DNA from: an uncultured Psychroflexus sp.
GTDB taxonomy: Bacteria > Bacteroidota > Bacteroidia > Flavobacteriales > Flavobacteriaceae
Direction of reading: 5' to 3'
Assembly (NCBI GenBank): GCA_913056525.1
Contig: CAJXLO010000001.1
Span: 1 to 64,000, forward strand
Length of the DNA: 64,000 bases
The notes beneath the pieces are model-generated. The model did not search any database. It was not told where the DNA came from and worked only from the letters and a program-made list of their open reading frames with translations. This document shows positions 1-9,109 of this stretch, piece by piece (positions within the stretch are counted from its first letter, which is position 1; each line of letters begins with the position of its first letter). The position numbers were made by a program, and so were the translations under genes.

Positions 1-201
1 GGAAAAGGTTTCCACGCCATACAGGAAGCCGGCTGGGTTTCCATAACCCAATCACCGGTTTCACTAAACGTAAGCTGGCTGGGCATTTACCCTACGGTCG
101 AAACCATTATGGCGCAAGTGCTTTTCCTGGGACTAATGCTGATGTTATACTACTTTAACAGCCGGAAGCTGAGTGTGAAAACTGTTAGGACAAACAACTA
201 A
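1..201 (+). CDS. FTR1-family iron permease, C-terminal fragment (5' end outside window)
   Basis: Open frame from base 1 to TAA at 199-201: GKGFHAIQEAGWVSITQSPVSLNVSWLGIYPTVETIMAQVLFLGLMLMLYYFNSRK; the GKG-x-HAIQEAG motif and terminal TM helix resemble FTR1/EfeU permeases. Confidence 0.7.
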   Translation, partial: GKGFHAIQEAGWVSITQSPVSLNVSWLGIYPTVETIMAQVLFLGLMLMLYYFNSRKLSVKTVRTNN

Positions 202-388
202 TTTTCAAGCAACAAGACTCTAAACCAAAAAAAAGCTACAAAGTCAATGACTAAATTTACGCACTTAAAAAATTAATATTCAACCTTCTAAAAATAACCC
301 GAAACATTAGTCAATAATATTTGAATTGATTGATATTGAAAAACAGTTTCTTAAAACACAAAGCGTTCCTTCTTAACCCAATCTTTTG

Positions 389-396
389 TAAATTTG
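389..396 (+). promoter_or_regulatory. Bacteroidota -7 box TAAATTTG, 4 nt before the ATG at 401
   Basis: TAAATTTG matches TAnnTTTG. Confidence 0.5.
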
Positions 397-400
397 GGGT

Positions 401-709
401 ATGGATGTTAAAGGGTTCGATAAAGAAAAAATAATCCGATATTGGATCGATAGTGCTGAAGAGGATTATGGTACCATGCTCACCTTGTATGAAAACAACA
501 AGAACAGCTGGGCATTATTTGTCGGACACCTTGTAATTGAGAAACTTTTGAAGGGTCTTTATGTTAAAGTGAATGAAGACTATCCACCGCTAATTCACAA
601 TTTATTACGATTGGCAGAACTATGTGGTCTTGAATTAAATCAGGAAGAAAAGCTTCCACATGCATTAATTATGGCCGATTTAAATGGGCTTAAACTTATT
701 CATCATTAG
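401..709 (+). CDS. HEPN domain protein, probably truncated at the 3' end
   Basis: RYWIDSAEEDYGTMLTLYENNKNSWALFVGHLVIEKLLKGLYVK...PPLIHNLLRLAELCGL resembles the HEPN (PF05168-type) N-terminal half; ends abruptly after MADLNGLKLIHH. Confidence 0.65.
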   Translation: MDVKGFDKEKIIRYWIDSAEEDYGTMLTLYENNKNSWALFVGHLVIEKLLKGLYVKVNEDYPPLIHNLLRLAELCGLELNQEEKLPHALIMADLNGLKLIHH

Positions 710-725
710 AACCAATCTTTGATTA

Positions 726-1112
726 TCAATTTTCTTCTCGATTATAAATTTCCATGTGAATGATCGTATCTAGATCATTTCTTTTTAAGTTTAAATCTAA
801 TGAACCTTTATTTTTAAACAAAGAATCACCTTCTTTAATAAATTTATAAACGTCATTTTTAACAAAATCAAAAAGTACTTTTTTGTTTCCTTTTTTTTCT
901 TTTACAATTATAGTCCTATAATTATGCTGTAAAGAATCTACATATTTCTTTGTAACTGTACCAGAATATTCTTCTTTCAATATGTAATTTTTTTCACTAT
1001 TGCTTGTCATTTTTTTCACTTCACTTGAAAACATATCAAATATCTTAAAGCCAACAGAAACAATAACAGTAACTATTATGATAGTAAAAAATAATATTAA
1101 TAACTTTCTCAT
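726..1112 (-). CDS. hypothetical small membrane-anchored protein (possible immunity protein)
   Basis: 128-aa ORF with N-terminal TM helix; 12 bp downstream of ORF 1125..1805 on the same strand. Confidence 0.5.
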   Translation of the reverse strand: MRKLLILFFTIIIVTVIVSVGFKIFDMFSSEVKKMTSNSEKNYILKEEYSGTVTKKYVDSLQHNYRTIIVKEKKGNKKVLFDFVKNDVYKFIKEGDSLFKNKGSLDLNLKRNDLDTIIHMEIYNREEN

Positions 1113-1124
1113 TTGTAATAAAAT

Positions 1125-1805
1125 TTAATTACCACTAACTGTGGTGAATGTATCCCAATTAGTATATCCAAATGGAATACCTCTTCCAAATCCAATTGAC
1201 TCAATATAATATCTAGATTCTCTACCGGATAAATAAAGCTTATCAGAAGCTTTTGACATATTAATTAGGAATGAACCGCTTGCTTCAAAACCGTCACCTC
1301 TCAAAATAGTACCTTTTATATTTCTACCTGTATTGTTTAATATCCTAAAAACATTTGCATTCAAACCAAAAGATACCCCTGATTCATCCGTAGTTTTTCT
1401 TGTAAAATAAAATCTTGGTATATCATATTTAGTATTAACAACGCCCAATTCAAATCCTAAACCATAAAGACCATCGCGGTTTAAAGCGATAGGCGAACTA
1501 AAACTAACTTCAGTTGAAACACCACCGCTGCTAGAATATAAATAAGAAGCTAAATATTTGGAGGCTTTAGGAACTAATCCTAAAAGACCACATAGTGGTG
1601 GATTAGGGCATTCTTTTTCAGTCGAGGTAATTTTATTTTCATTATTACTATGTTCATCATTTTTTATCACCTCACTATTACTTTTATCATTTCCTTCCTC
1701 GCTATTACCTTCATCACCACCTGAATTCTTTTCCGCTCTCGCAGCTGCTTGCTCGTCGAAATTGTCTTTTTCTCCTCTTTCATTCGTTGGTATATACAAG
1801 CCCAT
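1125..1805 (-). CDS. hypothetical protein, possibly a C-terminal fragment of a larger RHS/polymorphic-toxin-like protein
   Basis: 226-aa ORF, Ser/Asn/Glu-rich N-terminal part; its start lies directly against the IS left end, suggesting 5' truncation. Confidence 0.4.
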   Translation of the reverse strand: MGLYIPTNERGEKDNFDEQAAARAEKNSGGDEGNSEEGNDKSNSEVIKNDEHSNNENKITSTEKECPNPPLCGLLGLVPKASKYLASYLYSSSGGVSTEVSFSSPIALNRDGLYGLGFELGVVNTKYDIPRFYFTRKTTDESGVSFGLNANVFRILNNTGRNIKGTILRGDGFEASGSFLINMSKASDKLYLSGRESRYYIESIGFGRGIPFGYTNWDTFTTVSGN

Positions 1806-1807
1806 CA

Positions 1808-2526
1808 GACTGTCTCAAAAACCAACCTATAAACTTAAAAAAAGTAGCTCCAAAATGTGTTTATATTTCTGATATTCAGTATATTTACTCATGGAATACT
1901 TACAAGGTGAACAACGAGAACAAACTGTACTTTTTAAAACTTGTTTAGACGATATGGTGCCTGAAGATAACACCGTTCGTTTTATCGATCAGTTTGTTGA
2001 TGCTTTAGATCTCGAAGAGATGGGATTTAGCGTTTTAGCTACCAATGGGCGACCACCCTATAACCCTGAAGATCTACTAAAACTTTACATTTACGGATAT
2101 ATGAACAGCATGCGCAGTTCACGTGTTCTTGAAAAAGAATGCCATCGTAATATAGAAGTCATCTGGCTTTTAAAAACTTTAAAACCTGATCACAACACCA
2201 TTGCGCGTTTTAGAAAAGATAATCCTAAAGCTATAAAACGTGTCTTTAGGTATAGTGTAGAACTGGCTAAAAACTTCAACCTGATCGGCGGTGTCCTTAT
2301 TGCCGGCGACAGTACTAAGCTGAGAGCTCAAAACAGCAAGAAGAACAATTACAACAAAAAGAAGATCAAACGGCACCTGGAATATATTGATAAAAAACTG
2401 GAAGAGCACAATGCTGAGCTGGCCAAAGCTGATGGAGATCAAAAAGAGCAAGTAAAAAAACAGATCAAAAAGCCTAAGGGACAAACAATTCCTTCAGATG
2501 GCTTGAATTTGAGGATGAAATGTTAA
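1808..2526 (+). mobile_element. IS1182-type insertion sequence remnant (left end plus 5' part of transposase)
   Basis: gactgtctcaaaaaccaac terminal-repeat-like sequence at 1808-1826 followed by a transposase fragment; no matching right end seen. Confidence 0.6.
1891..2526 (+). pseudogene. IS1182-family transposase, truncated (211 aa)
   Basis: YLQGEQREQTVLFKTCLDDMVPEDNTVRFIDQFVDALDLEEMGF...GRPPYNPEDLLKLYIYGYMNSMRSSRVLEKECHRNIEVIWLLKTLKPDHNTIARFRKDN is the typical N-terminal region; the DDE C-terminal half is missing. Confidence 0.85.
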
Positions 2527-2656
2527 GCTAGTGTATCAAAATAACAAGGTTGAACAGCGTCAAGGGACTATTAAAGTCTTCTCAAAACCTTGATGATGGC
2601 TATATAATTAATTATTTTCACGTTTAATTTAATAGAAGAATCCAAAATAATTGACC

Positions 2657-3049
2657 ATGAACTATCACATTTCAAAAACATTAAAGAATACGAACTTTAA
2701 CGAAGCGATAGACAAGACCACGGCTGCATTGAAAGAAGAGGGTTTTGGTGTCTTGACCGAAATCGATATTAAAGACACGCTCAAAAAGAAGATCGATGCT
2801 GATTTTAAAAAATATACAATTTTAGGAGCTTGCAGTCCTCACTTTGCGCATCAGGCATTACAGGCTGAGGATAAGATCGGTCTTATGCTACCCTGTAATG
2901 TCATCGTGGAAGAACATGACAATGGTGAAGTGGAAGTATCGGCCGTAGATCCCATCGCATCAATGCAAGCGGTTGATAACGATAACCTGGGAAATATCGC
3001 AACCGAGGTACAGAACAAGATGAAGACCGTTATCAGTAATTTGAACTAA
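2657..3049 (+). CDS. DUF302 domain-containing protein
   Basis: ALKEEGFGVLTEIDIKDTLKKKI...YTILGACSPHFAHQALQAEDKIGLMLPCNVIV is characteristic of DUF302; ORF also opens at 2651. Confidence 0.85.
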   Translation: MNYHISKTLKNTNFNEAIDKTTAALKEEGFGVLTEIDIKDTLKKKIDADFKKYTILGACSPHFAHQALQAEDKIGLMLPCNVIVEEHDNGEVEVSAVDPIASMQAVDNDNLGNIATEVQNKMKTVISNLN

Positions 3050-3120
3050 TGCAATTTCCGCAAGGTCGATCATCCAAGTATTTGATCGGCCTTTTGTTTT
3101 TCTTAGGCAGGGAAAAGGCT

Positions 3121-3128
3121 TATTTTTG
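3121..3128 (+). promoter_or_regulatory. -7 box TATTTTTG upstream of the nucleoid-associated protein gene
   Basis: Matches TAnnTTTG, 21 nt before ATG 3150. Confidence 0.45.
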
Positions 3129-3149
3129 CCTGTTGTTAATTCAGGCAAT

Positions 3150-4208
3150 ATGATCAATCTTTTTAATGCGCAATTGGACTCGCTTTCCTTACATCGTGTA
3201 GGGAACAAGATAAGGAACGAACAGCTCTTCCTATCTGAAAATCCTTATCAAACCGATGATGAGCTGCGACCTTTGCTCAAAGAATACTTCCTGAAACCTT
3301 TCCGGTCCAAAGAAGAGAACTTCTATCAGTTCAAACACGAGACCGACCTGGAGTTCCATGAGCTCTTTAACTTAGCCACTGAGGTTTTTAATAATCCACA
3401 TCAAACGCATGAGGTGTCTAAAAAAATAGCCAGACATCTGTTCGAGCAGTCAAAACATCAACATATTAAAAATGGCGAGCTATATGTTGCACACTTTGAG
3501 AATATGATGGTTGATAATGAAAAGGTCGATGCGCTGGGTATTTTCAAATCGGAATTGAAACACGACTTCTTACAGTTCGATCAACAGGATAAAGACCTGG
3601 AGATCATTCTTCAACAAGGTGTGGCACTGAACAAACTGGACAAAGGTGCGTTGATATTCAACATCCATAAAGACCAGGGATACAAGGTCTTGTCCATAGA
3701 CAGCAACAAATACGATACAAAATATTGGCTAGACCAGTTCTTAGGTGTGGATTTCTTTGAAGATGAAAACTTCTACACAAAGGAATATTTGAAATTCTGT
3801 AAAAACTTTGCCAAGGATGTGGTCTTACCGGCTGAAGATAAGCAACAAGAGGTCATGTTCATGAACAAGGCGATGAACCATTTTGCTTCAAATGATGAGT
3901 TCAATGAGCAAAAGTTCGTGGAGGATGTGATCGATAATCCAGAGCTTGAACCGGAGTTCAGGAACTACAAAGAAGAAAAAGCCCCGAAGTATAACATTGA
4001 GGACGTTGCTGATTTTCCGATATCGAACACAGCAGTATCCGCGACCCGGAAAAAGATAAAAAGCACGATAAACCTGGATACGCACGTTCAGATCAAAATG
4101 GACTTTGTTTCTACGGATAAAGCAGAAGAGATCGTGGAAAAGGGTTGGGATGAAGAACGTCAAATGTATTACTATCTGGTCTATTTTAATCAGGAAGAGA
4201 AAAAATAG
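3150..4208 (+). CDS. nucleoid-associated protein (37-kDa NdpA/YejK-like family)
   Basis: MINLFNAQLDSLSLHRVGNKIRNEQLFLSENPYQTDDELRPLLKEYFLKPFRSKEENFYQF; ATG at 3150 preferred over TTG at 3126. Confidence 0.75.
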   Translation: MINLFNAQLDSLSLHRVGNKIRNEQLFLSENPYQTDDELRPLLKEYFLKPFRSKEENFYQFKHETDLEFHELFNLATEVFNNPHQTHEVSKKIARHLFEQSKHQHIKNGELYVAHFENMMVDNEKVDALGIFKSELKHDFLQFDQQDKDLEIILQQGVALNKLDKGALIFNIHKDQGYKVLSIDSNKYDTKYWLDQFLGVDFFEDENFYTKEYLKFCKNFAKDVVLPAEDKQQEVMFMNKAMNHFASNDEFNEQKFVEDVIDNPELEPEFRNYKEEKAPKYNIEDVADFPISNTAVSATRKKIKSTINLDTHVQIKMDFVSTDKAEEIVEKGWDEERQMYYYLVYFNQEEKK

Positions 4209-4276
4209 GTCTTTTCTTAAAATGATCGATCAGAGAGTGAGTTATCCCTTCATACGCTATTGAAGTTCAACTTAAT

Positions 4277-4284
4277 TATATTTG
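4277..4284 (+). promoter_or_regulatory. -7 box TATATTTG upstream of ftsK
   Basis: Matches TAnnTTTG, 19 nt before the ATG at 4304. Confidence 0.5.
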
Positions 4285-4303
4285 CAACGTATCCTAATGA
4301 AGA

Positions 4304-6763
4304 ATGGCTAAAAAGAAGACCAGTTCTACTAAGAATAAGCAAAAGCGGCTGCCCAAATTGAGCAAGAAGAATTGGGTCGTGTTAGGTAGCTTTTTACTTT
4401 TCTTTGGCGTATCGCTGCTATTTGCCTTCCTATCCTATCTTTTCACCTGGCAAGAAGATCAGAGTTCGTTAGGAAGTAGTGAAAAGTTAAAAGACCAACC
4501 TGAGAACTGGCTGAGCAGATTCGGTGCATCTATCAGTGATGTGTTCATCTATGACGGCTTTGGTATCGCGGCGTTCATATTTGCATTTCTGGTCACCCTA
4601 ACCGGTGTCTATTTCTTTTTCAATATCCGTAAAAGACCACTTTTGGACTTTTGGTTCTGGGGAATATATAATTCCATTTGGCTATCCTTGTTGCTCGGTT
4701 TCATTCTGGACGATCATTATCTGCTGGCCGGCAAGGTTGGTTATATGACCAATGAATTCCTGAGCAGACATATCGGTCAGATCGGTATCGGTCTGATGTT
4801 GCTGTTGATGTTCATCATCTATTTGATCATCCGACACGATATGGCACCAGAGGCACTTTTAGAAAAGTTAGGAAAGACCGCAAAGAAGAACACGCCTGAT
4901 GATAACTTTGCTCATGATAAGGATGGTCCGGATGAGAAAAACGATAAGGATACACCTTCTAATGAAGAAGCGAGCCAGCAAGAAAGCACTGAAATAGAGT
5001 TGACCAATAAAACTTCCAATACCTCTGAACTGGATTTAGAAAAGAACATGGTCCAAAAGGACAAAAAAGCAGAAGACGGTTCACCGAACCTTAGCATAGA
5101 AAATCCACCAGAAGTTGAAGCCCCTAAGAAAGAAGATGAAATCGATACAGAAAATGATGATGTAGCGATGGAAGTGGAAAGCACAGAAAAAAATGAAGAT
5201 GAAGTGGATCATAAGAGCAAGAAATTAGTAGAAGACTTTGGTGAGTTCGATCCTACGCTGGAACTATCTAAATATCAATTCCCTTCCATCAACTTGCTAA
5301 AGGATTATAATAAAGGTGGCGGCATAACCATCGATCAGAACGAACTGGAAGAGAACAAGAACCAGATCGTCAACACCTTAAAGAACTATAAGATAGGTAT
5401 CGCCCAGATAAAGGCCACGGTTGGTCCTACGGTGACGCTTTACGAGATCGTTCCTGAAGCCGGCATCAGGATCAAGAAGATCAAGAACCTGGAAGACGAT
5501 ATCGCCTTGTCACTATCCGCATTGGGAATCCGTATCATCGCGCCTATTCCGGGTCGTGGTACCATAGGGATCGAAGTACCTAATCAAAAACCTACTATGG
5601 TTCCCATGCGTTCGGTCATCGCCTCTACTAAGTTTCAGGAAGCTGAGATGGAGCTTCCTTTAGCTTTAGGAAAGACCATTTCTAACGAGACCTTTGTAGT
5701 AGACCTGGCCAAAATGCCACACTTATTAATGGCAGGAGCTACCGGTCAGGGAAAATCCGTAGGCCTTAACGTGATCCTCACTTCCCTACTCTATCAAAAA
5801 CATCCGGCCGAAGTAAAGTTCGTCCTGGTAGATCCCAAGAAAGTAGAACTGACCTTGTTCAGCAAGATAGAAAGACATTATCTGGCCAAGCTACCGGATA
5901 CGGATGAAGCTATCATCACGGATAATACGAAAGTGATCAATACACTGAACTCACTATGTATAGAAATGGACGAGCGCTATGAACTGCTGAAAAAAGCCAT
6001 GGTCAGGAACATTAAGGAATACAACAAAAAGTACAGGCAAAGAAAGCTCAATCCTGAAGATGGTCATAAGTTCATGCCTTACATCGTCCTGGTCGTAGAT
6101 GAGTTTGCAGACCTGATCATGACGGCCGGAAAGGAGGTAGAAGCTCCTATCGCTCGGTTGGCACAGCTGGCCAGAGCAATCGGTATCCATCTTATCATCG
6201 CTACACAAAGACCGTCAGTGAAGGTGATCACAGGAATGATCAAAGCCAATTTCCCGGCCAGGATGGCCTTCCGCGTTACTTCCAATATCGATTCCAGGAC
6301 TATCCTGGATGCCGGTGGCGCGAGTCAACTCATAGGGAAAGGTGATATGCTCTTCACTCAGGGCAATGAGCTTACCCGATTACAATGTGCTTTCGTTGAC
6401 ACACCCGAAGTAGAGAAGATAACGGAGTTCATAGGTTCACAGAAAGCCTATCCACAGGCGCATCAATTGCCTGAATATGTAGGTGAAGAAAGCGACCCAC
6501 TGGAGGACAATGTGGATGAACGCGATAAGCTCTTCGATGAAGCTGCTGAGGTCATTGTTACCGCGCAGCAGGGATCGGCCTCATTATTGCAGCGAAAATT
6601 GAAGTTAGGCTACAATCGTGCCGGCAGGATCATCGACCAATTAGAGGCGGCTGGCGTTGTTGGGCCATTTGAAGGAAGTAAGGCCAGGCAGGTGCTCGTA
6701 AATGATATGAACCAGCTGAACGACCTCTTGAACGGAAATAATGAACCAAATGAAAATCAATAA
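4304..6763 (+). CDS. ftsK: DNA translocase FtsK/SpoIIIE
   Basis: N-terminal TM helices, acidic linker, motor domain with Walker A (GATGQGKSVGLN) and LVVDEFADLIM, C-terminal gamma domain (ASLLQRKLKLGYNRAGRIIDQLEAAGVVGPFEGSKARQVLV). Confidence 0.95.
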   Translation: MAKKKTSSTKNKQKRLPKLSKKNWVVLGSFLLFFGVSLLFAFLSYLFTWQEDQSSLGSSEKLKDQPENWLSRFGASISDVFIYDGFGIAAFIFAFLVTLTGVYFFFNIRKRPLLDFWFWGIYNSIWLSLLLGFILDDHYLLAGKVGYMTNEFLSRHIGQIGIGLMLLLMFIIYLIIRHDMAPEALLEKLGKTAKKNTPDDNFAHDKDGPDEKNDKDTPSNEEASQQESTEIELTNKTSNTSELDLEKNMVQKDKKAEDGSPNLSIENPPEVEAPKKEDEIDTENDDVAMEVESTEKNEDEVDHKSKKLVEDFGEFDPTLELSKYQFPSINLLKDYNKGGGITIDQNELEENKNQIVNTLKNYKIGIAQIKATVGPTVTLYEIVPEAGIRIKKIKNLEDDIALSLSALGIRIIAPIPGRGTIGIEVPNQKPTMVPMRSVIASTKFQEAEMELPLALGKTISNETFVVDLAKMPHLLMAGATGQGKSVGLNVILTSLLYQKHPAEVKFVLVDPKKVELTLFSKIERHYLAKLPDTDEAIITDNTKVINTLNSLCIEMDERYELLKKAMVRNIKEYNKKYRQRKLNPEDGHKFMPYIVLVVDEFADLIMTAGKEVEAPIARLAQLARAIGIHLIIATQRPSVKVITGMIKANFPARMAFRVTSNIDSRTILDAGGASQLIGKGDMLFTQGNELTRLQCAFVDTPEVEKITEFIGSQKAYPQAHQLPEYVGEESDPLEDNVDERDKLFDEAAEVIVTAQQGSASLLQRKLKLGYNRAGRIIDQLEAAGVVGPFEGSKARQVLVNDMNQLNDLLNGNNEPNENQ

Positions 6764-6769
6764 TATACA

Positions 6770-7414
6770 ATGAATCGAACAGTTTATTTTATGCTTTTTT
6801 TTATCATCGGTCTGGGCGCGAAAGCACAATCTGATGAGAAAGCTACGGAACTCGTTGACAAAGTATTACGGCAAGTGCGTTCCTACGAGAACATAAAAGT
6901 GGATTTCAAGTACACGCTTGAGAACAAAAAGGAGAGCATCAGTCAATCTACAAGAGGTGAACTTCAGGTAAAGGACGAGCTCTATCGCTTGAAATTAATG
7001 GGCGCGACAAGGATATTCGATGGTGAAAAATTATATACCATCGTACCTGCTGATGAAGAAGTTACCATTTCAGACTATGACGAAAATGAGGATGATGGTA
7101 TTTCCCCTTCAAAGATGCTTACTTTCTTTGAAGAAGGATATCTCTATAAATGGCAAGGGGAAAAGAACCATGATGGTCGGATCTATCAAGAACTAAAACT
7201 GATACCAAAAGAGGCTGAAACACAGGTAAAGAACATCGATCTGTATGTAGAAAAACAGACCGGACATGTTTATAAGCTGGTACAGCACCTAAAGAACGGT
7301 ACGAGTACCATCGTGGAAGTGAACAAGTTCAAGACCGATCAGGTGTTACCGGAAAAGCTGTTTCAGTTCAATAAAGATAAATATGCTGATTATTATATCA
7401 ATAGGATACGGTAA
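6770..7414 (+). CDS. lolA: LolA-like outer membrane lipoprotein carrier protein
   Basis: Signal peptide then VDFKYTLENKKESISQSTRGELQVKDELYRLKLMGATRIFDGEKLYTIVP, LolA-like fold of Bacteroidota. Confidence 0.8.
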   Translation: MNRTVYFMLFFIIGLGAKAQSDEKATELVDKVLRQVRSYENIKVDFKYTLENKKESISQSTRGELQVKDELYRLKLMGATRIFDGEKLYTIVPADEEVTISDYDENEDDGISPSKMLTFFEEGYLYKWQGEKNHDGRIYQELKLIPKEAETQVKNIDLYVEKQTGHVYKLVQHLKNGTSTIVEVNKFKTDQVLPEKLFQFNKDKYADYYINRIR

Positions 7415-7417
7415 GTC

Positions 7418-9088
7418 TTGAAGATATTAGACCGCTACATATTATTTCAATTCTTAAAAACCTTTATCGCGGTTTTTAGTATACTGATATTCATATTCTT
7501 ACTTCAGGCGATCTGGCAGTTCATCGATGATTTTGCCGGTAAGGACATCGACCTTATCGTAATCTTTAAGTTCTTAATCTATTATATCCCTTTTCAGGTA
7601 CCGTTACTTTTGCCCTTAGCGATACTGGTCGCGTCCATTATGACCTTTGGGAACTTTGCGGAGAACTATGAGTTTGCTGCCATGAAATCCGCCGGCATCT
7701 CTCTACAACGTGCCATGGGAAGTCTTATCGTCTTCATCCTGCTATTTGCTTATGCCACATTTCTTTTCTCTAATACGATCATTCCCTGGTCAGAAAGGAA
7801 AGCGATAAATTTAAAATGGAACATCAGTAAGTCCAAACCTTCCATGGCGATCGTGGAGAACGTCTTTAGCGACATTGGGCCCTACTCCATTAAGGTAGAT
7901 GAAAAGAAAGGGGAAAAAGGGGAAATTCTAAAGAATGTCATCATCCATAAGAAAAACCCCAAACGTGTTGGCAATTTTACGGTCATTAAAGCGCGAGAGG
8001 GTATCTTATTATCAGATGAGTCGTCTCCCGTACTTTCCCTAAAATTGATCGATGGAAACTATTATAATGAGATAATTGCCAGTTCCTATAAAAAAAGAAA
8101 GAAACGTCCTTTCGTAAAAAGCAGTTTCGAGGAATACATCATCAATATAGACCTAAGTCAGTTGAACGATACAGACATGGATGCGGAAAACGTAAGGCAT
8201 CCGTATAAGATGATGGATATAAGCGCACTTAATAAACAGATCGATACTTTATCAGTTAAGTTCAACAATGCTAAAAAAAGTTACTTGCAGGTTAGCAAAA
8301 AAAGGAATGGTTTCCTGGACTTGTCCATGAACGAAGCTAGAAAAGTTCGAGAGGAAAGGAAAAGACCGAAAAAAGTAAAGGAACCGATCGATAAAAAAGT
8401 AAAATCAAATAAGGAAAACAAGACAAGTAAGGCAATAAAGGACCTCACTTCAAAGTTCCCTGGGGCAAGTCTGAACAAGGACATCAACATCAAAAAAAGA
8501 AAAACTAGGATTAGCCACAAAAAAAAGGATTCATTAAAATATGAACACCTGAAGGTAGCGACAAGGTCCATGAAATTAGATGCCATCGATTCTGCTTTGA
8601 TAGATTATCCTAAAAGGAACTCCGACCAGATATTCAGTAGGTCTGGTAGTTCGGTAAAAGGTATTTTACGGCAAGTAGAAAGACAGAAAAAAAGTTTTCA
8701 AAGGCGGATCAAGATATTGAACAAGGCGGAAATGCAGCTCCATGATAAATATGCGCTTAGTTTTGCCTGTGTGGTTTTGTTCTTCGTAGGTGCTCCATTA
8801 GGTGCATTGATCAGGAAAGGTGGTATAGGTCTACCTTTGGTTATCGCGATGTTACTGTTTTTGATCTATCATTTCTTGAACTTGTTTGCTAAGAACAGTG
8901 CAGAAACGGATAATATACCTCCTTTTGTGGGCTCATGGATCGCGACGATGATCTTCTTACCTTTAAGTATATTCATGACCTACAGAGCAACGACGGACCA
9001 GGGTTTCGGAAGTTTTGAATTTCTGGCAAGACCATTGAGAAAGCTGTTAAGTAAATTAAAACTCAATAGATTTAAAACCCGTGAATAA
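7418..9088 (+). CDS. LptF/LptG (YjgP/YjgQ) family permease with a Lys-rich insertion
   Basis: MKILDRYILFQFLKTFIAVFSILIFIFLLQAIWQFIDDFAGKDID, N- and C-terminal TM bundles; TTG start 4 nt after the lolA stop. Confidence 0.9.
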   Translation: MKILDRYILFQFLKTFIAVFSILIFIFLLQAIWQFIDDFAGKDIDLIVIFKFLIYYIPFQVPLLLPLAILVASIMTFGNFAENYEFAAMKSAGISLQRAMGSLIVFILLFAYATFLFSNTIIPWSERKAINLKWNISKSKPSMAIVENVFSDIGPYSIKVDEKKGEKGEILKNVIIHKKNPKRVGNFTVIKAREGILLSDESSPVLSLKLIDGNYYNEIIASSYKKRKKRPFVKSSFEEYIINIDLSQLNDTDMDAENVRHPYKMMDISALNKQIDTLSVKFNNAKKSYLQVSKKRNGFLDLSMNEARKVREERKRPKKVKEPIDKKVKSNKENKTSKAIKDLTSKFPGASLNKDINIKKRKTRISHKKKDSLKYEHLKVATRSMKLDAIDSALIDYPKRNSDQIFSRSGSSVKGILRQVERQKKSFQRRIKILNKAEMQLHDKYALSFACVVLFFVGAPLGALIRKGGIGLPLVIAMLLFLIYHFLNLFAKNSAETDNIPPFVGSWIATMIFLPLSIFMTYRATTDQGFGSFEFLARPLRKLLSKLKLNRFKTRE

Positions 9089-9109
9089 TTAAATTAGAAA
9101 AAAAATTAA

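Noticed and set aside
1558-1872. + strand ORF of 104 aa opposite ORF 1125..1805
   Set aside because: Ser/Leu/Phe-rich translation typical of the antisense of an acidic/Asn-rich coding region; no recognisable domain.
2651-3049. Alternative DUF302 start at 2651 (MTMNYHISK)
   Set aside because: It is not ruled out, but the second ATG at 2657 fits family N-termini as well; the difference has no functional consequence.
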